From Diploscapter coronatus (Eukaryota; Nematoda; Chromadorea; Rhabditida; Rhabditidae): 64,000 bases of DNA. The notes under the pieces were generated by a model. The model was not told the origin of the DNA and did no database searches. It saw nothing but the letters and a program-made list of their open reading frames with translations. The stretch spans positions 72,563,201 through 72,627,200 of the forward strand of contig OZ038422.1 in NCBI GenBank assembly GCA_964036155.1, in the 5' to 3' direction. Made by a program: the position numbers and the translations under genes. Shown one piece after another: positions 54,001 through 64,000 of this stretch (the stretch's first letter is position 1; the number at the start of each line of letters is the position of its first letter).

Positions 54001-57000
54001 CACGCAGATCATTTGCTGCTGGACGCATTGGGGAGTGCAATCCGGTTGGCAGACTGGGGTGCAGGACTAAAATCAATTGGTTTTCAAAAATCATCATAAG
54101 TTTCAATGCTTATTGAGTTTTCTTCTTCTTATTTAATAAAACGAATTACTTTACGACTAGGTAGGCATTTCCTAACAATCTTTTCGAGAGAAACATTGAG
54201 ATCTTTAAATTTCTATACCTAAACGGCAAGATTATTCATGAAATAATGACAATGAACCAAGGTTATTTGTGAAACATACTTATTTGATTGAAATGGGTTT
54301 TTAAATTATACCTGTTGCTGAGGCGGCTGTTGGACGACGATGATCTGTTGCTGCTGTTGCTGAACGCAAGTGTCGTCACACATCGGTTGGCATGCGACTG
54401 GACAAGCCTGAACGGGGACAAGTGCAAATGGTTATATTTTTGTATTATAATTTAGTTTGCGAAATTGTAGATAGAATTGGCATCGTGATGTATCATCTCG
54501 ATAAAAAAAAGAATTTGTAGCATATATGAACGATGATTAAAGTCGTTACTTTTTAATTGTAACGCATTTGAGAGAATATCATCATACGTTTCAAAATCTT
54601 TCAGATAATCAAACTAAATTATCAAACTCAATACGATGGGTTGCTCTTTCAGGATATTATAGAAATGTGCACAGAAAACTGCGACGTTACCTGTGAAATA
54701 CAGGTAGGACTACAGTCTGGCATGCACTGGCTGGCGCACTGCTGCGTGGGCGGCTGTTGGACGACGATGATCTGTTGCTGAAAAACAGACATAAATTGCA
54801 TTCTATTATCAACAACGAGATGAACATTTGCAAAGGGAGTAGAGAAGGGATGCACGCGAGCCTTAACTAAGTGTCTCTGCATCTCTTCATTACGCTCTTT
54901 CTTATTGCTCTCCAGTTTCGATGCAAATGTTCATCTCATATAGATAGTGGAAAGTAGCCGAGATATACACAATAATAACATCATAGGTTTGATTTAAGTG
55001 ATATGCTTCAGAGCTCTTCAAATAGTTCAAAGAAAAATTGTGACAGCACTTTGATTTCGGACATATTGAAAATACATCATGCAATAATTTTCAATTCGAA
55101 CCTGAATCTGTTGCACGCAAGAGTCCTGACACATTGGTTGGCATGCGACTGGACAGGCCTAGAATAAGATTATGCAAATCTATCTTTAAGAATAGTTCAC
55201 AATAATCATCAATTCACCGTAGTAATTGATGTTGCGTTTCCTCATCATCTAAATCAACTAACCTGAGCAACGCAACTCGGCTGACAAGCCGGCATGCATT
55301 GGCTGGCGCATTGGTTTTGGGGTTGTTGCACGACGATCACCTATAATAAAAATACTTAGGTAAAACTAGTCTAATATTAATTATTTACAGGCTGCTGCTG
55401 CTGTTGACAATTATTACAGCTCGTTTGGCATGATTGAGCGCATCCTAAATCAGAGATTTAAGTGAGTTTAAAAATTGAATACTCACCTGGCTGACATCCA
55501 GACGGGCAATTTGAAGGTCCCTGTACCACAATAATCTAAAATCTCATGGTATTTATAAAAATATGCAAATTTTCAAGATTATTAAAATTTACAGGTTGCT
55601 GCGCCTGTTGAACACACTGAGGTTGGCATAATGGCATGCATTGCTGAATTTTCAGGATTTAAGAGAAAAAGTTATGCTGCTTTAAACCTGGGCACACTGT
55701 TGCTGCTGCTGAACAACAATAATTTGTGGTGGTGTATTTTGAGTGCAGCTCGGCTGACAGAGAGGCATGCATTGAGGCACGCAAGTTTGAGTTTGTTGAG
55801 GACATTGAGAGCAGGAAACCTGAAATTAACGTAAAACTATTTCGACGTTGAGTGTCTATCATTAATGCTTTGGCTATCGATTTCATCAAGTTATGATTTG
55901 AAACATAGTAAGCATAATAATACCTGATACGTCAAAGCTCCACATCCGCAACTACTGTATTGCTGTTGAAGTTGAACGCAGTTGCATCCGGAATTTTGCA
56001 CGGAACAACCGCATTGGGTCTGATATAAATACATTAAAATACTCATACTCTATTTGTTTAAAATGTTACTTAAACCGTATTATTTCATATATCAAATTAT
56101 TTGCATAACCATTTACCTGAAGCATATTTGCGCAATCGCATTGCTGGACCTGAAATTAATCACGATTATTGACTTTTTTTTTTTTTTAAATATTAATTAC
56201 TTGTAATTGCAGTGCCACACAATTGCACTGATTTTGTTGTGGGCAGCAGGAATTCTGTGCCTGGAAACAGCATTGTCGCTTCGCTCGACTCAGGGATTTG
56301 AGTCCGGTTGAATTTGAGTTGGTGTCCTGAAAAAGTTATTGGGAAATTATTTTTATAGCTTAAGAGAATTAATTTTGAGAAATCTTAGAACATTTTCTAT
56401 TTTTTCAATCTTAGCAAATGCTTATTGTTTCAGTTTTAGGTTAATAAACTGGTTAGAAGTTTTGTAGCATGTATTTTTATAATATTGACTTTTAGCAATA
56501 ATTTTAACTTATTTTCATCCGGGACTCTATAAAAAGCTGATCTTCAGAATGTTATGTTAAATTGAGATAGAGAAAGAAAATGGTAGGAGAAATCGAAACA
56601 CTGAAATTGTGAGAGGTAAAAAGACGAGAATTTCGCACTGATTTTAGGGAATTATCGGGTTAATCACTGGAATGGACCCTCTTCAGAAGAGTTTCGGGGT
56701 GCACAAAAGAAAGATTAGCTGTCTAATCCAAACACTCGCCTTTTTGATCATTTTATCAAATAAAATATCGCTTTGGGTATCAATTCCGGTCAAAATATAG
56801 CTGGAGTGTGGGACAATAGGATTTATAGGGATTTTTTGGGCGCGAGCCGAAAGTGGTGGTATTGATCAATGGAAAATAATAGAAATCGGACAAATTTTTG
56901 AGACATACTTTGAAAATATTCATTTTTTTATGTAGCTTGTTCAAATTACGATGCACGTTATTTCTCATTTTTGCACATGTTTTGACGCAAAATAATCCTT

Positions 57001-58282
57001 ATCTTTTCGAACAATAGACTTAGCGACATTTGACCTGAGAACGAATGGCACAAAAGCCTACGAAAGCAGGAAAACAGAACCGGAAAACGGACGGATTAGG
57101 CGAAATCTAAATACGCGCAAAGCAGGGCAGTTGAAAGATCATCGAGATGAACTAATACGAGATTGAGCGGGCTGAAACTTGCAGAAATGTTTCAAAGAAA
57201 TATAGCTAAATAATTGAGTCAGATAAAATCATTAGTTAGTTAGTTCACCGGATTACCTCATATCTAATGAAACGAAAATTTATTTTGAATATCCTTAATC
57301 ATTTCTGCAAAGTAAAGTAAATCTGGAATTATTTTCTGTACTCAAAAGTATCTAAAGTTTATGAAGTAGCAAAACAGTGTTATTGTGAAAATATGTATGA
57401 TTCAAAAATTGCACTTCAACATTCATTTGATAGATTGATAATCTTCCCTGGTCATGCGTTTATCATAAAATTATTCAATTTTTCTGTCATATTTTCTTTC
57501 CTAATTCTCACATCGAATATTTCAAGCTTTCTCATTAAAGGGACATCAAAAGTCAACAAATTTCTTAGTGCAAAGATGACGCAATCTCGAAGTCGAGCGG
57601 GGAAAGGGGAAGGAGAGAAATTTGAATAAGCAACGTGCGGCTCACGGAGCACGAAGTGCATATTCTCTTGAGAAGGGAAGATGTCAAATCGCGAATTTGA
57701 TGGAAAGACAATCAGAGAGACACTCATGAACGAAGATCGAGGAGGGGATTATAGATTTTTGTACTTTTGAACAAGTCATCGTCTTCACAATGATATTTGA
57801 GAATTTTTGTTTACTATAGACACTAATGAACATTCTACTGCTGAAATAATTTCTAAAATATGCATCAGATGTTCACAAACTTATTTGAGACTTTCTTTCA
57901 GAATAGAAATGATTGTCGAAGTTCATTTTGAAAGTATTTTAAAATACTAAACCAACGCCTAAAACGATCAAATTTTTTTTTTTAAATATCATCGCATTTC
58001 GAAGATTTTGAATCATATCTAGAAGCTCACATTCTTTGTCTCTGAACTGGGAGAGACTGGTGCTATCGTCGTCGTGGAGGATTCGGAATCCTTTGAATTC
58101 GTCGTGGAATTGGCTCCTGGCGTTGTCGTGGGGGGTTCAGATGAAGGTGACGTCGAAGAGAAAACTGTCGTTGTTGTGGAATCTGCCTTGTCTGATGTGT
58201 TTTTCAAATCATCCGCCAAAATGGTGAATGTGAGACTGCAGCAAACCGAAATGGCAAGCATCCATCGAGTGCGTAGCCGCAT
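51096..58282 (-). CDS. Cys/Gln-rich repeat secreted protein (ABU/PQN-like)
   Basis: Twenty-one minus-strand exons give about 644 residues: 58282-58031, 56326-56201, 56149-56117, 56019-55924, 55819-55688, 55643-55593, 55535-55487, 55444-55389, 55340-55263, 55158-55102, 54777-54691, 54407-54312, 54066-53944, 53678-53550, 53261-53196, 53136-53089, 52869-52771, 52706-52566, 51650-51585, 51374-51291, 51161-51096. Order: signal peptide (MLAISVCCSLTFTILA), a Thr/Ser-rich mucin-like stretch to residue 84, a furin-like RAKR at 98-101, then about 520 residues of repeats of the kind QCMPxCQPxC separated by IIVVQQ and poly-Gln, and a basic end (RKRHRLSKKKK). All introns but one are phase 0, so each exon is a repeat cassette; the smallest is 33 nt. 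ABU/PQN-type worm proteins of this composition build extracellular matrix such as pharyngeal cuticle. Family assignment rests on composition and repeat style, so it is tentative; the gene itself is clear. Confidence 0.88.
51720..52200. other. CT-rich tract and GC-rich patch in the 0.9-kb intron
   Basis: The intron 51651-52565 holds a plus-strand CT-rich run (51880-52080) followed by a GC-rich patch around 52100-52160 with CTCGCGAG and GCGCGC. On the plus strand this resembles a promoter-like arrangement, but no gene follows. The long open frame crossing it comes from the CT bias plus the antisense of exon 19. Confidence 0.35.
55899..55908 (-). promoter_or_regulatory. CTATGTTTCA, candidate 21U-RNA motif (Cys/Gln gene intron)
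   Basis: Minus-strand copy, sense to the host, in the intron 55923-55820. TGAT with T at 55858 is at +41 and is followed by GC-richer TAGACACTCAACG; a 21-nt RNA would span 55858-55838 and fits entirely inside this 104-nt intron. Confidence 0.45.
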
Positions 58283-58288
58283 GCCGGA

Positions 58289-58294
58289 CTGAAA
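58289..58294 (-). promoter_or_regulatory. probable spliced-leader acceptor of the Cys/Gln gene
   Basis: On the minus strand TTTCAG ends six bases before the signal-peptide ATG. Confidence 0.6.
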
Positions 58295-61200
58295 TTATTT
58301 TTTCAACGACACTGGTGAAAATTGCGATGTAAACGACGGGGAGAATAAATGCCGATGAAGATGATATTTTCACAACCGTACCGCTTTAGCAATAATCTTT
58401 CAATATGGGTCAAAAAGGTCCCATATTTTGAAGCCTAAGTGGTGAGTAGAAATGGAATAACGTTAATATTTAAAAGTGATATCAACACATCATAAAAGTG
58501 CATTGTCTGAATATTAGAAATCTAAATGGAAAAATAAACTTAGGATCCCCGAGCTCCGTCCCCTTGCAAAAATCCGTTTTTGGTAGAAGCGTGATAGTTT
58601 GAAACAGAAAATTTGGAAAGAAGTATCCTTAAGGTCCAATATGTCTCAAATAGTGCAATATAGTTCGACGATAAACCTGATGAAATGTCTTTGTGCAACA
58701 AATCAGCTTAAAATACTCGCGCACAAGCATAAATGCACTTCAACAGAAGTAAAAAGTAATTTCACGATTTGGAGAGCGAGTTGACCGTCAAATTAACAAA
58801 TAATAATAAGATAAGCAATTAGATATATCATAAAAGCGTTTCAGAATAGCGGAACAAAAAATCGAACGGTCCAATTGAATTGGCTGATTTGTTGGACAAA
58901 AGATAAACAGAGTCGGGGCAAAAGCAGCAAGAAGTGGCCCTGATTTGACAAAGCGAAGGCACAACAGATTTTGCTGTGCTCACTACGGATATTTCCAGAT
59001 TCGAGAGCGACCAAAATACCAATTGCTGAAGTGGACGCGGACAAGCAAGGGAACGACTGTCAGAACAGAGGCAGAACAGGGAGGGAGAGAAAGATGCTAG
59101 GCAGATTTCGACATAGCACAGGACAGAGACGACTAACAGAGAGAAAGAGCCCAAGCGAAAGAGTTCCCCTAAAAGGAAATAGTGCCTTTCTTGGAGATAT
59201 TTCAGAGATCTTGAATCTCGCGAAATATTAACGAATTTCAGGGTAGAGAGAAGGAGAATTCCAAAACAGGCTGCGAAATAGAGTAGCTAAAAGACAGCGA
59301 ATCTGAGAGATAGCAGGAAAGAGAGTGCAGAATTTCGGCGAGATATCGGAGAAAAAAGAGGATGTCAAGAAAAGCCCTGGAGCAACACAGGAGTGAAGTG
59401 GACGACAGCTCCGCGCGAAAGATAAAGGCAAGAATGGAGGCAAAAAGAGGGAAGAGGCGAGAAATAGTGGGACTGTGGAGGGGGACATTTATGGAGAGCG
59501 AACAGGGCAGCTACCACTTGAACACAACTACACAAACAAAGGGCAAACAGTTCGCTCCCAGAGGAAAGGACGATAGAGGAACAACTTTGAAATACACATG
59601 AGCAAGAGAAAGTTTCGAGAAGGAATTTCGAAATTCGGAACACTATTCTCCGTTTCCATAACTCACCCCGAAGTACTTCATTCTCAACGATTCTTATGGC
59701 CAAAAAGGTCCAACTTCCGGAAAGTTCTTCAGGCATTGAATGAAAAATGCTTCACGATTTTGAAATGAAGCGCGAGTATAAAGAGAGGTTCGAGAAACTC
59801 TACGAATGCCGAGAGATTTGGAAAGATCTTTTTTAGTTACTTATGTTTCAGGAAAAATCACCCACTTTGTAATAGGCTAGAGTGATGATTGCTAGAGGCT
59901 ATACCGACTTCGATAATAGTCAAAAGATTCGCTAGCGAATTTCTTCTCGAATATTGAGTTACACAAGACTGTAGGAAAGGATCTGTGCTCGGTAGTAGTT
60001 CAATGTATGAACCTTTGTTTGAAGTTGAAAGACGATACGACAGAGCGACTGTTGCTCTTTACTTTCCATAACATTGCGTAAACTCTTGAACTATGTGGAG
60101 GACAATGTTACAGATGATTTTCAAAAAAGACGACGAAAGATAGAATGAGCACTAATTCGTTTATAAATAATATTTCAAAAGTTGATTTGCAACATATGCA
60201 ATAGATTGATTGAATTTTGGAAGTTATGTTCGTGAAATGAGGTAAACTTCAATAACAAGCAAGATCGGATAACTCTGGGCGATGTCATGGCTCCACAAAC
60301 AACATCTACGCAAATGGCCAGTATTTGCTGGCAGGTCGAATTAAAAGCGAAAGATCGTGGGAAAATCTATACACTTTAAGCAAGGAGCTGTCGCCAACCT
60401 CGGAAAATAACACCGGAAAATCAAATAAAAATGCCAATAAGTTCAACCAGACATAGACAGGACTGTATTGGTCATCACCGAACCGGAATGGAACCTCGGG
60501 CCGTGAGAGAGTTCGTCTTCTTCGGCCCCCTCCCCCAAGGCCTTTGACCAGCAGCAGCGTGAGAAGATTATGGCGCAGGAAAGGAGAAGCCTCTGAGAGA
60601 TTCTCTAATTCTCCAAATACTCCGCTCTCTTTTTGAGTGAATTTCAGTTCCTTCGCCTATTCTTTCGACTATTAGTCTTTTTTCTTATTCATTCATTGCG
60701 CTTTTTGCTGAGGAGATCGAGAAATTTCATATCGAACGATATTCTAGCAGATGATAGAGAAAGGGAAATTTGATAAGAAAAATACTAATGTCAAATTCGT
60801 CACATTCGAACGGCAAAGACCAACATTCGCAAATTTGAAAATGGTGTGGATATTTGTTGAAATACCACTAAAATTTCGTTGATTAAGATTTTAGGAAGTT
60901 AATACAAGAGCACCAAACATTAATTTAGTAATAAGTTCTGCAGTTGATAACAATTTTCTGAACACACATTTCATCAGAGAATAAATTCCTGAAGTGACTA
61001 GATTACACTCAGCATAATGCGTGTATTTATCCAGTGATTCAGCCGTGGACATTATTTGATTTTCCATGATATCTGCCGCAAAGCACGGAAAACATTGCGA
61101 ACACTTGCATTGGTCATTCTTGGTCATTTTTTGACCAGTAGTCCTTGAATCTTTGAGTCAGCAAAAATTGCTCACTCACATGCTCAGAATCGGGATGTTG

Positions 61201-64000
61201 AGTCGAATATATATCGATAAGACCAAATAATTATTATGCTATTTTGGAGTAATGAATGTCAAAGTCTAAATCAACATCACTGGTTTGTCATGGATATACT
61301 TTTGATGCGTCAAATCTTGATGCATGTTTTGTTCCATTCACTTAGCAAATTATAATAGAAAGTTTCTCATGAAACTTTTATTTAAACCTGATATTTCACA
61401 ATGTTCTTAGCCTCGGGACCAGGAAGATCAACTCAGATCACTTTTTCTCTTTCCTTTGTTCGGCGAAGCCCCCTCAAAAGTAATTCAAAATCGATTTTTT
61501 TGAGTTATGATATATTTTTAAAAATCTATTTTGATTAAATTGTAGAGAATATTTTAGGGAAAAACTATTTGAAAAATAATACATGGACGGAAAGTTCTAT
61601 TCATTTAAAAAATAGTATCGTACAGGTCAAAACATTGTTTTCAATAGCATCCTAGAAAAAAAACTCAGAGTTTAGAAAGATCGTTCCCACCATATTCTAG
61701 AACTTCTTGACTTCCTCAAGTATGAGAATCAGCAATTCAGAAATTGATCTAGATCGTTTTTTCAAGTGTTTCTCGAATGTTCTTATCACAGGCAGAAATC
61801 ACTTATTGTAGGCTCCGAAGGAAAGGTCCGCGACTTCGATCTTCAAGTGAACTCTTCAAGCCTACGCCAGACAGACGAACTTGCATACAAATGTCCGGTT
61901 GTCCGGTTGGCGAGAGATTTGAGAGATAATGATAAAGAATTAGAGAGTGCAAAGACAAAGATAAAAGAAGGCAGACAATGATAATAATAGACAGAAAAGG
62001 GAAAAATATAGTGACAAGGAGAACAAGTGATAAAATAGCACTATATCGGGAACGAAGAGTTTCGACTATCTGCATAGGCTTCAAGAGTGACAAATGTTCT
62101 AATTTTTTCAAATACTATTTCCTTATAATTGACAATTCCTCTGAACCATCATACTATGCAATTGCCTCTCAATTACTATTTCCGGAAAAAAATGCAGAAA
62201 AGTTCAATCCAAAAACAATTCGACAATTCTCGATAAAAAATTAATTTAAGAAATCTTTTATCAAATAATCACTAGAAGAATGTATTCAGGCTGGTTCCCA
62301 AGTGATTTAAAGTCAAAAAACAACAACAATAGGCTTATTTTATGAAATCGAAAAATAATAACAGAAAGAAATTCTCATACTAGATCAAAGTTTATATCTA
62401 GACAAGTAGCATTTTTGTTGAGTTTGTCTGTCTGTTTGTCCAGGCTTTGATCTCTATGGTAGGTTTGTCTGATCCCCATGTATTATACATGGCTGGAAAG
62501 GTAATTTGTTGTAGGTGTGCAACGTAAAAATAGATTGATTTTCTATTGATAATAATGTACTGATTTGTGGTAAGGACTTTTTCTTATATAAAGGCTAATT
62601 TTGGATACAAAATTGCAAATTAGTCTTGAATTGAAATCGCATAAAAAGAACAGTTTTGCGAATGAATTGGTGATTAATGAGAAAGGATGAATGAGGAATT
62701 TGTTTATTGTTTGTAATTGATTGTCATTTGTTTTCATGATTGTTTTAAAGATGGTTTGATGTTGGTTTGTTTGGAGCCTTTGCGAAGCAAAGACTGAACC
62801 AAGGAAGCGCACAACCGAGGCTCGTGATTTATTATTATTTCTCTTTTCTGAGAAAACAGCGAATCTTGTGATCTAAATTATGAATTGCGCAAGCGTGCAG
62901 AAATAATTTACCGTATTCCCAGAAAGATGGAATGAATTTCTAATGGTCAACCACAATAAAAAGAAGCCGCATGGTTCTGTAATCTTCATTCGCTAATTGT
63001 AGGAATTTTTCATCTACTTGAAAATAAATTTAGATAAATTGATCATTATGGAATGTCTTTAGATTTTTATAAGCTCACAAAATTTTCGCCGAAATTTTAT
63101 GACTATAAATTTTCATGGGTTCTTCATTTTTGCACGACATTTATGAGCTTTTCAATAAGATGACAAGTCTACTCGAGAGTTCAAAATCATGAAGTAAAGG
63201 ATCGATGAGTTTCTTAATTCATGTTCACTAGGCGATTACTTCGTTGTGAACTTAGAATCTTCATTTTATATATTATAGAAATTTATTCGGCACATTTGAA
63301 ATTTTATTAGGTGAGGATTTCGCTTGTTGCAAATTATATTTGGAGTATAGTTGTGATATCAATTCGAGCCTTTCATAGTTTTACCGCTTCACAATTGAGA
63401 CTTGCAACACGTTCTTTACAAAGCTCAACATTGTTCATAAATATGAATACTACCTTCAATTTTAATCGACCGTCTTCATCAAATCTTAATTAAAAATATT
63501 TTTAGCATCTACCTAATACTCAATTTCAAATCCACTCTTGTTACAATTTCATTTTGTCAAGCGATGATCAACTTCGTGTAAATTCAATTGCTCCGCCATT
63601 CGAAGCTTCACAATTTTCCCTAGCGAAGTCGAACCTGCAATACTTGGAAGAGTTCAGGAATCGCTCTCCTCCTTCATAAAATCCTTTTCTTTTCAAAAAA
63701 TATCCCTGTCATTTTTCATCCCTACCCTTCAACATTATCCTAAAGATCTTCTGCATCTCTAGAATCACCTTGCGGAAATTCTCTTTCGTTTATCGCTCTC
63801 ACGAAATCTTTTCTTCTATAATGGAGAACAGCCTCATGAAAACGTCCTAGACAATTTTTATTGCTTGCTTTTTTGAACCCATAGAGTATTTTATCATCGT
63901 TTAAGCATGCTCCGAATAAATCAGGCTCGGATAATTTTATGTACATCTTATAGGGAGAATTTTCCGAACCAATTTAGAGATACGGGAAATCCACGCGAAC
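58295..64000. other. 5.7 kb without a recognised gene
   Basis: From about 58830 to 59640 the plus strand is purine-rich (AGAGAGAAAGA, GGAAGAGG), that is CT-rich on the sense strand of the Cys/Gln gene, so it may be its distal promoter. A GC-rich patch at 60480-60600 (GGCCCCCTCCCCCAAGGCC) stands out but has only short open frames. A 78-codon minus-strand frame at 60891-61127 begins with a Cys cluster (CKCSQCFPCF); it has no splice or leader signal and I do not call it. The rest is AT-rich with nothing recognised to the right edge. Confidence 0.5.

Noticed and set aside
59228..59736. Overlapping open frames in the purine-rich tract
   Set aside because: They arise from the GA/CT bias, which removes stop codons; the products are Ser/Leu/Phe-rich on one strand and Arg/Lys/Glu-rich on the other.
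60480..60600. GC-rich patch as an exon or tRNA
   Set aside because: Frames are short on both strands, no tRNA arms (no GTTC-type T-arm with pairing) could be folded by eye.
60891..61127. 78-codon minus-strand frame starting with a Cys cluster
   Set aside because: Interesting composition, but no acceptor near its ATG, no neighbouring exon and no family match. Kept only as a remark.

Overview
The window is a stretch of nematode nuclear chromosome. It is AT-rich and has spliced genes with short introns (down to about 40 nt, most 50-400 nt) ending in the worm-type acceptor TTTTCAG. Several genes carry a good splice acceptor a few bases in front of the start ATG, the signature of spliced-leader trans-splicing. 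Gene content is also worm-like: F-box paralogues, a chemoreceptor-like 7TM protein, a CHK/DUF1679 kinase-like protein and an ABU/PQN-like Cys/Gln-rich secreted protein. The spread-out introns and divergent proteins suggest a non-elegans species of the Caenorhabditis-Pristionchus branch; I cannot name it.

Layout. (1) 1-5803, plus strand: two tandem F-box-type paralogues, the first lacking its 5' end. (2) 7335-18435, plus strand: sel-1 (ER-associated degradation adaptor, 16 exons) then mrps-5 (mitochondrial ribosomal protein uS5m, 12 exons). (3) 18960-21448, minus: a decayed receptor fragment and an intact 404-residue 7TM receptor. (4) About 5 kb of AT-rich DNA without a recognisable gene, then a 146-residue secreted Cys-containing protein (26690-28934, plus). 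(5) 30666-45552, minus: cky-1 (NPAS4-like bHLH-PAS factor, 17 exons), a CHK kinase-like gene and a 7TM-type membrane protein of unknown family. (6) 47681-50082, plus: a small unrecognised gene. (7) 51096-58282, minus: a 21-exon Cys/Gln-rich repeat protein with a Thr/Ser-rich leader and an RAKR processing site. (8) 58283-64000: no gene found; purine-rich tracts upstream of the last gene. Exon models were joined by hand; reading phases close for the models given, except for the missing start of the first gene.

The most interesting signal is not a protein gene. A ten-base word, CTATGTTTCA, occurs seven times in introns and intergenic DNA, far more than composition predicts, and the core TGTTTCA occurs about 40 times. 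It matches the core of the upstream motif that drives nematode 21U-RNA (piRNA) genes. Six of the seven long copies have a YRNT start-like context 38-41 bases downstream. I propose a dispersed set of piRNA loci, mostly inside active-gene introns. Other points: CRE palindromes at cky-1, a GC-AG intron in sel-1, a likely non-AG acceptor in mrps-5, small foldback elements in introns and intergenic DNA, and exon duplication in the Cys/Gln-rich gene.
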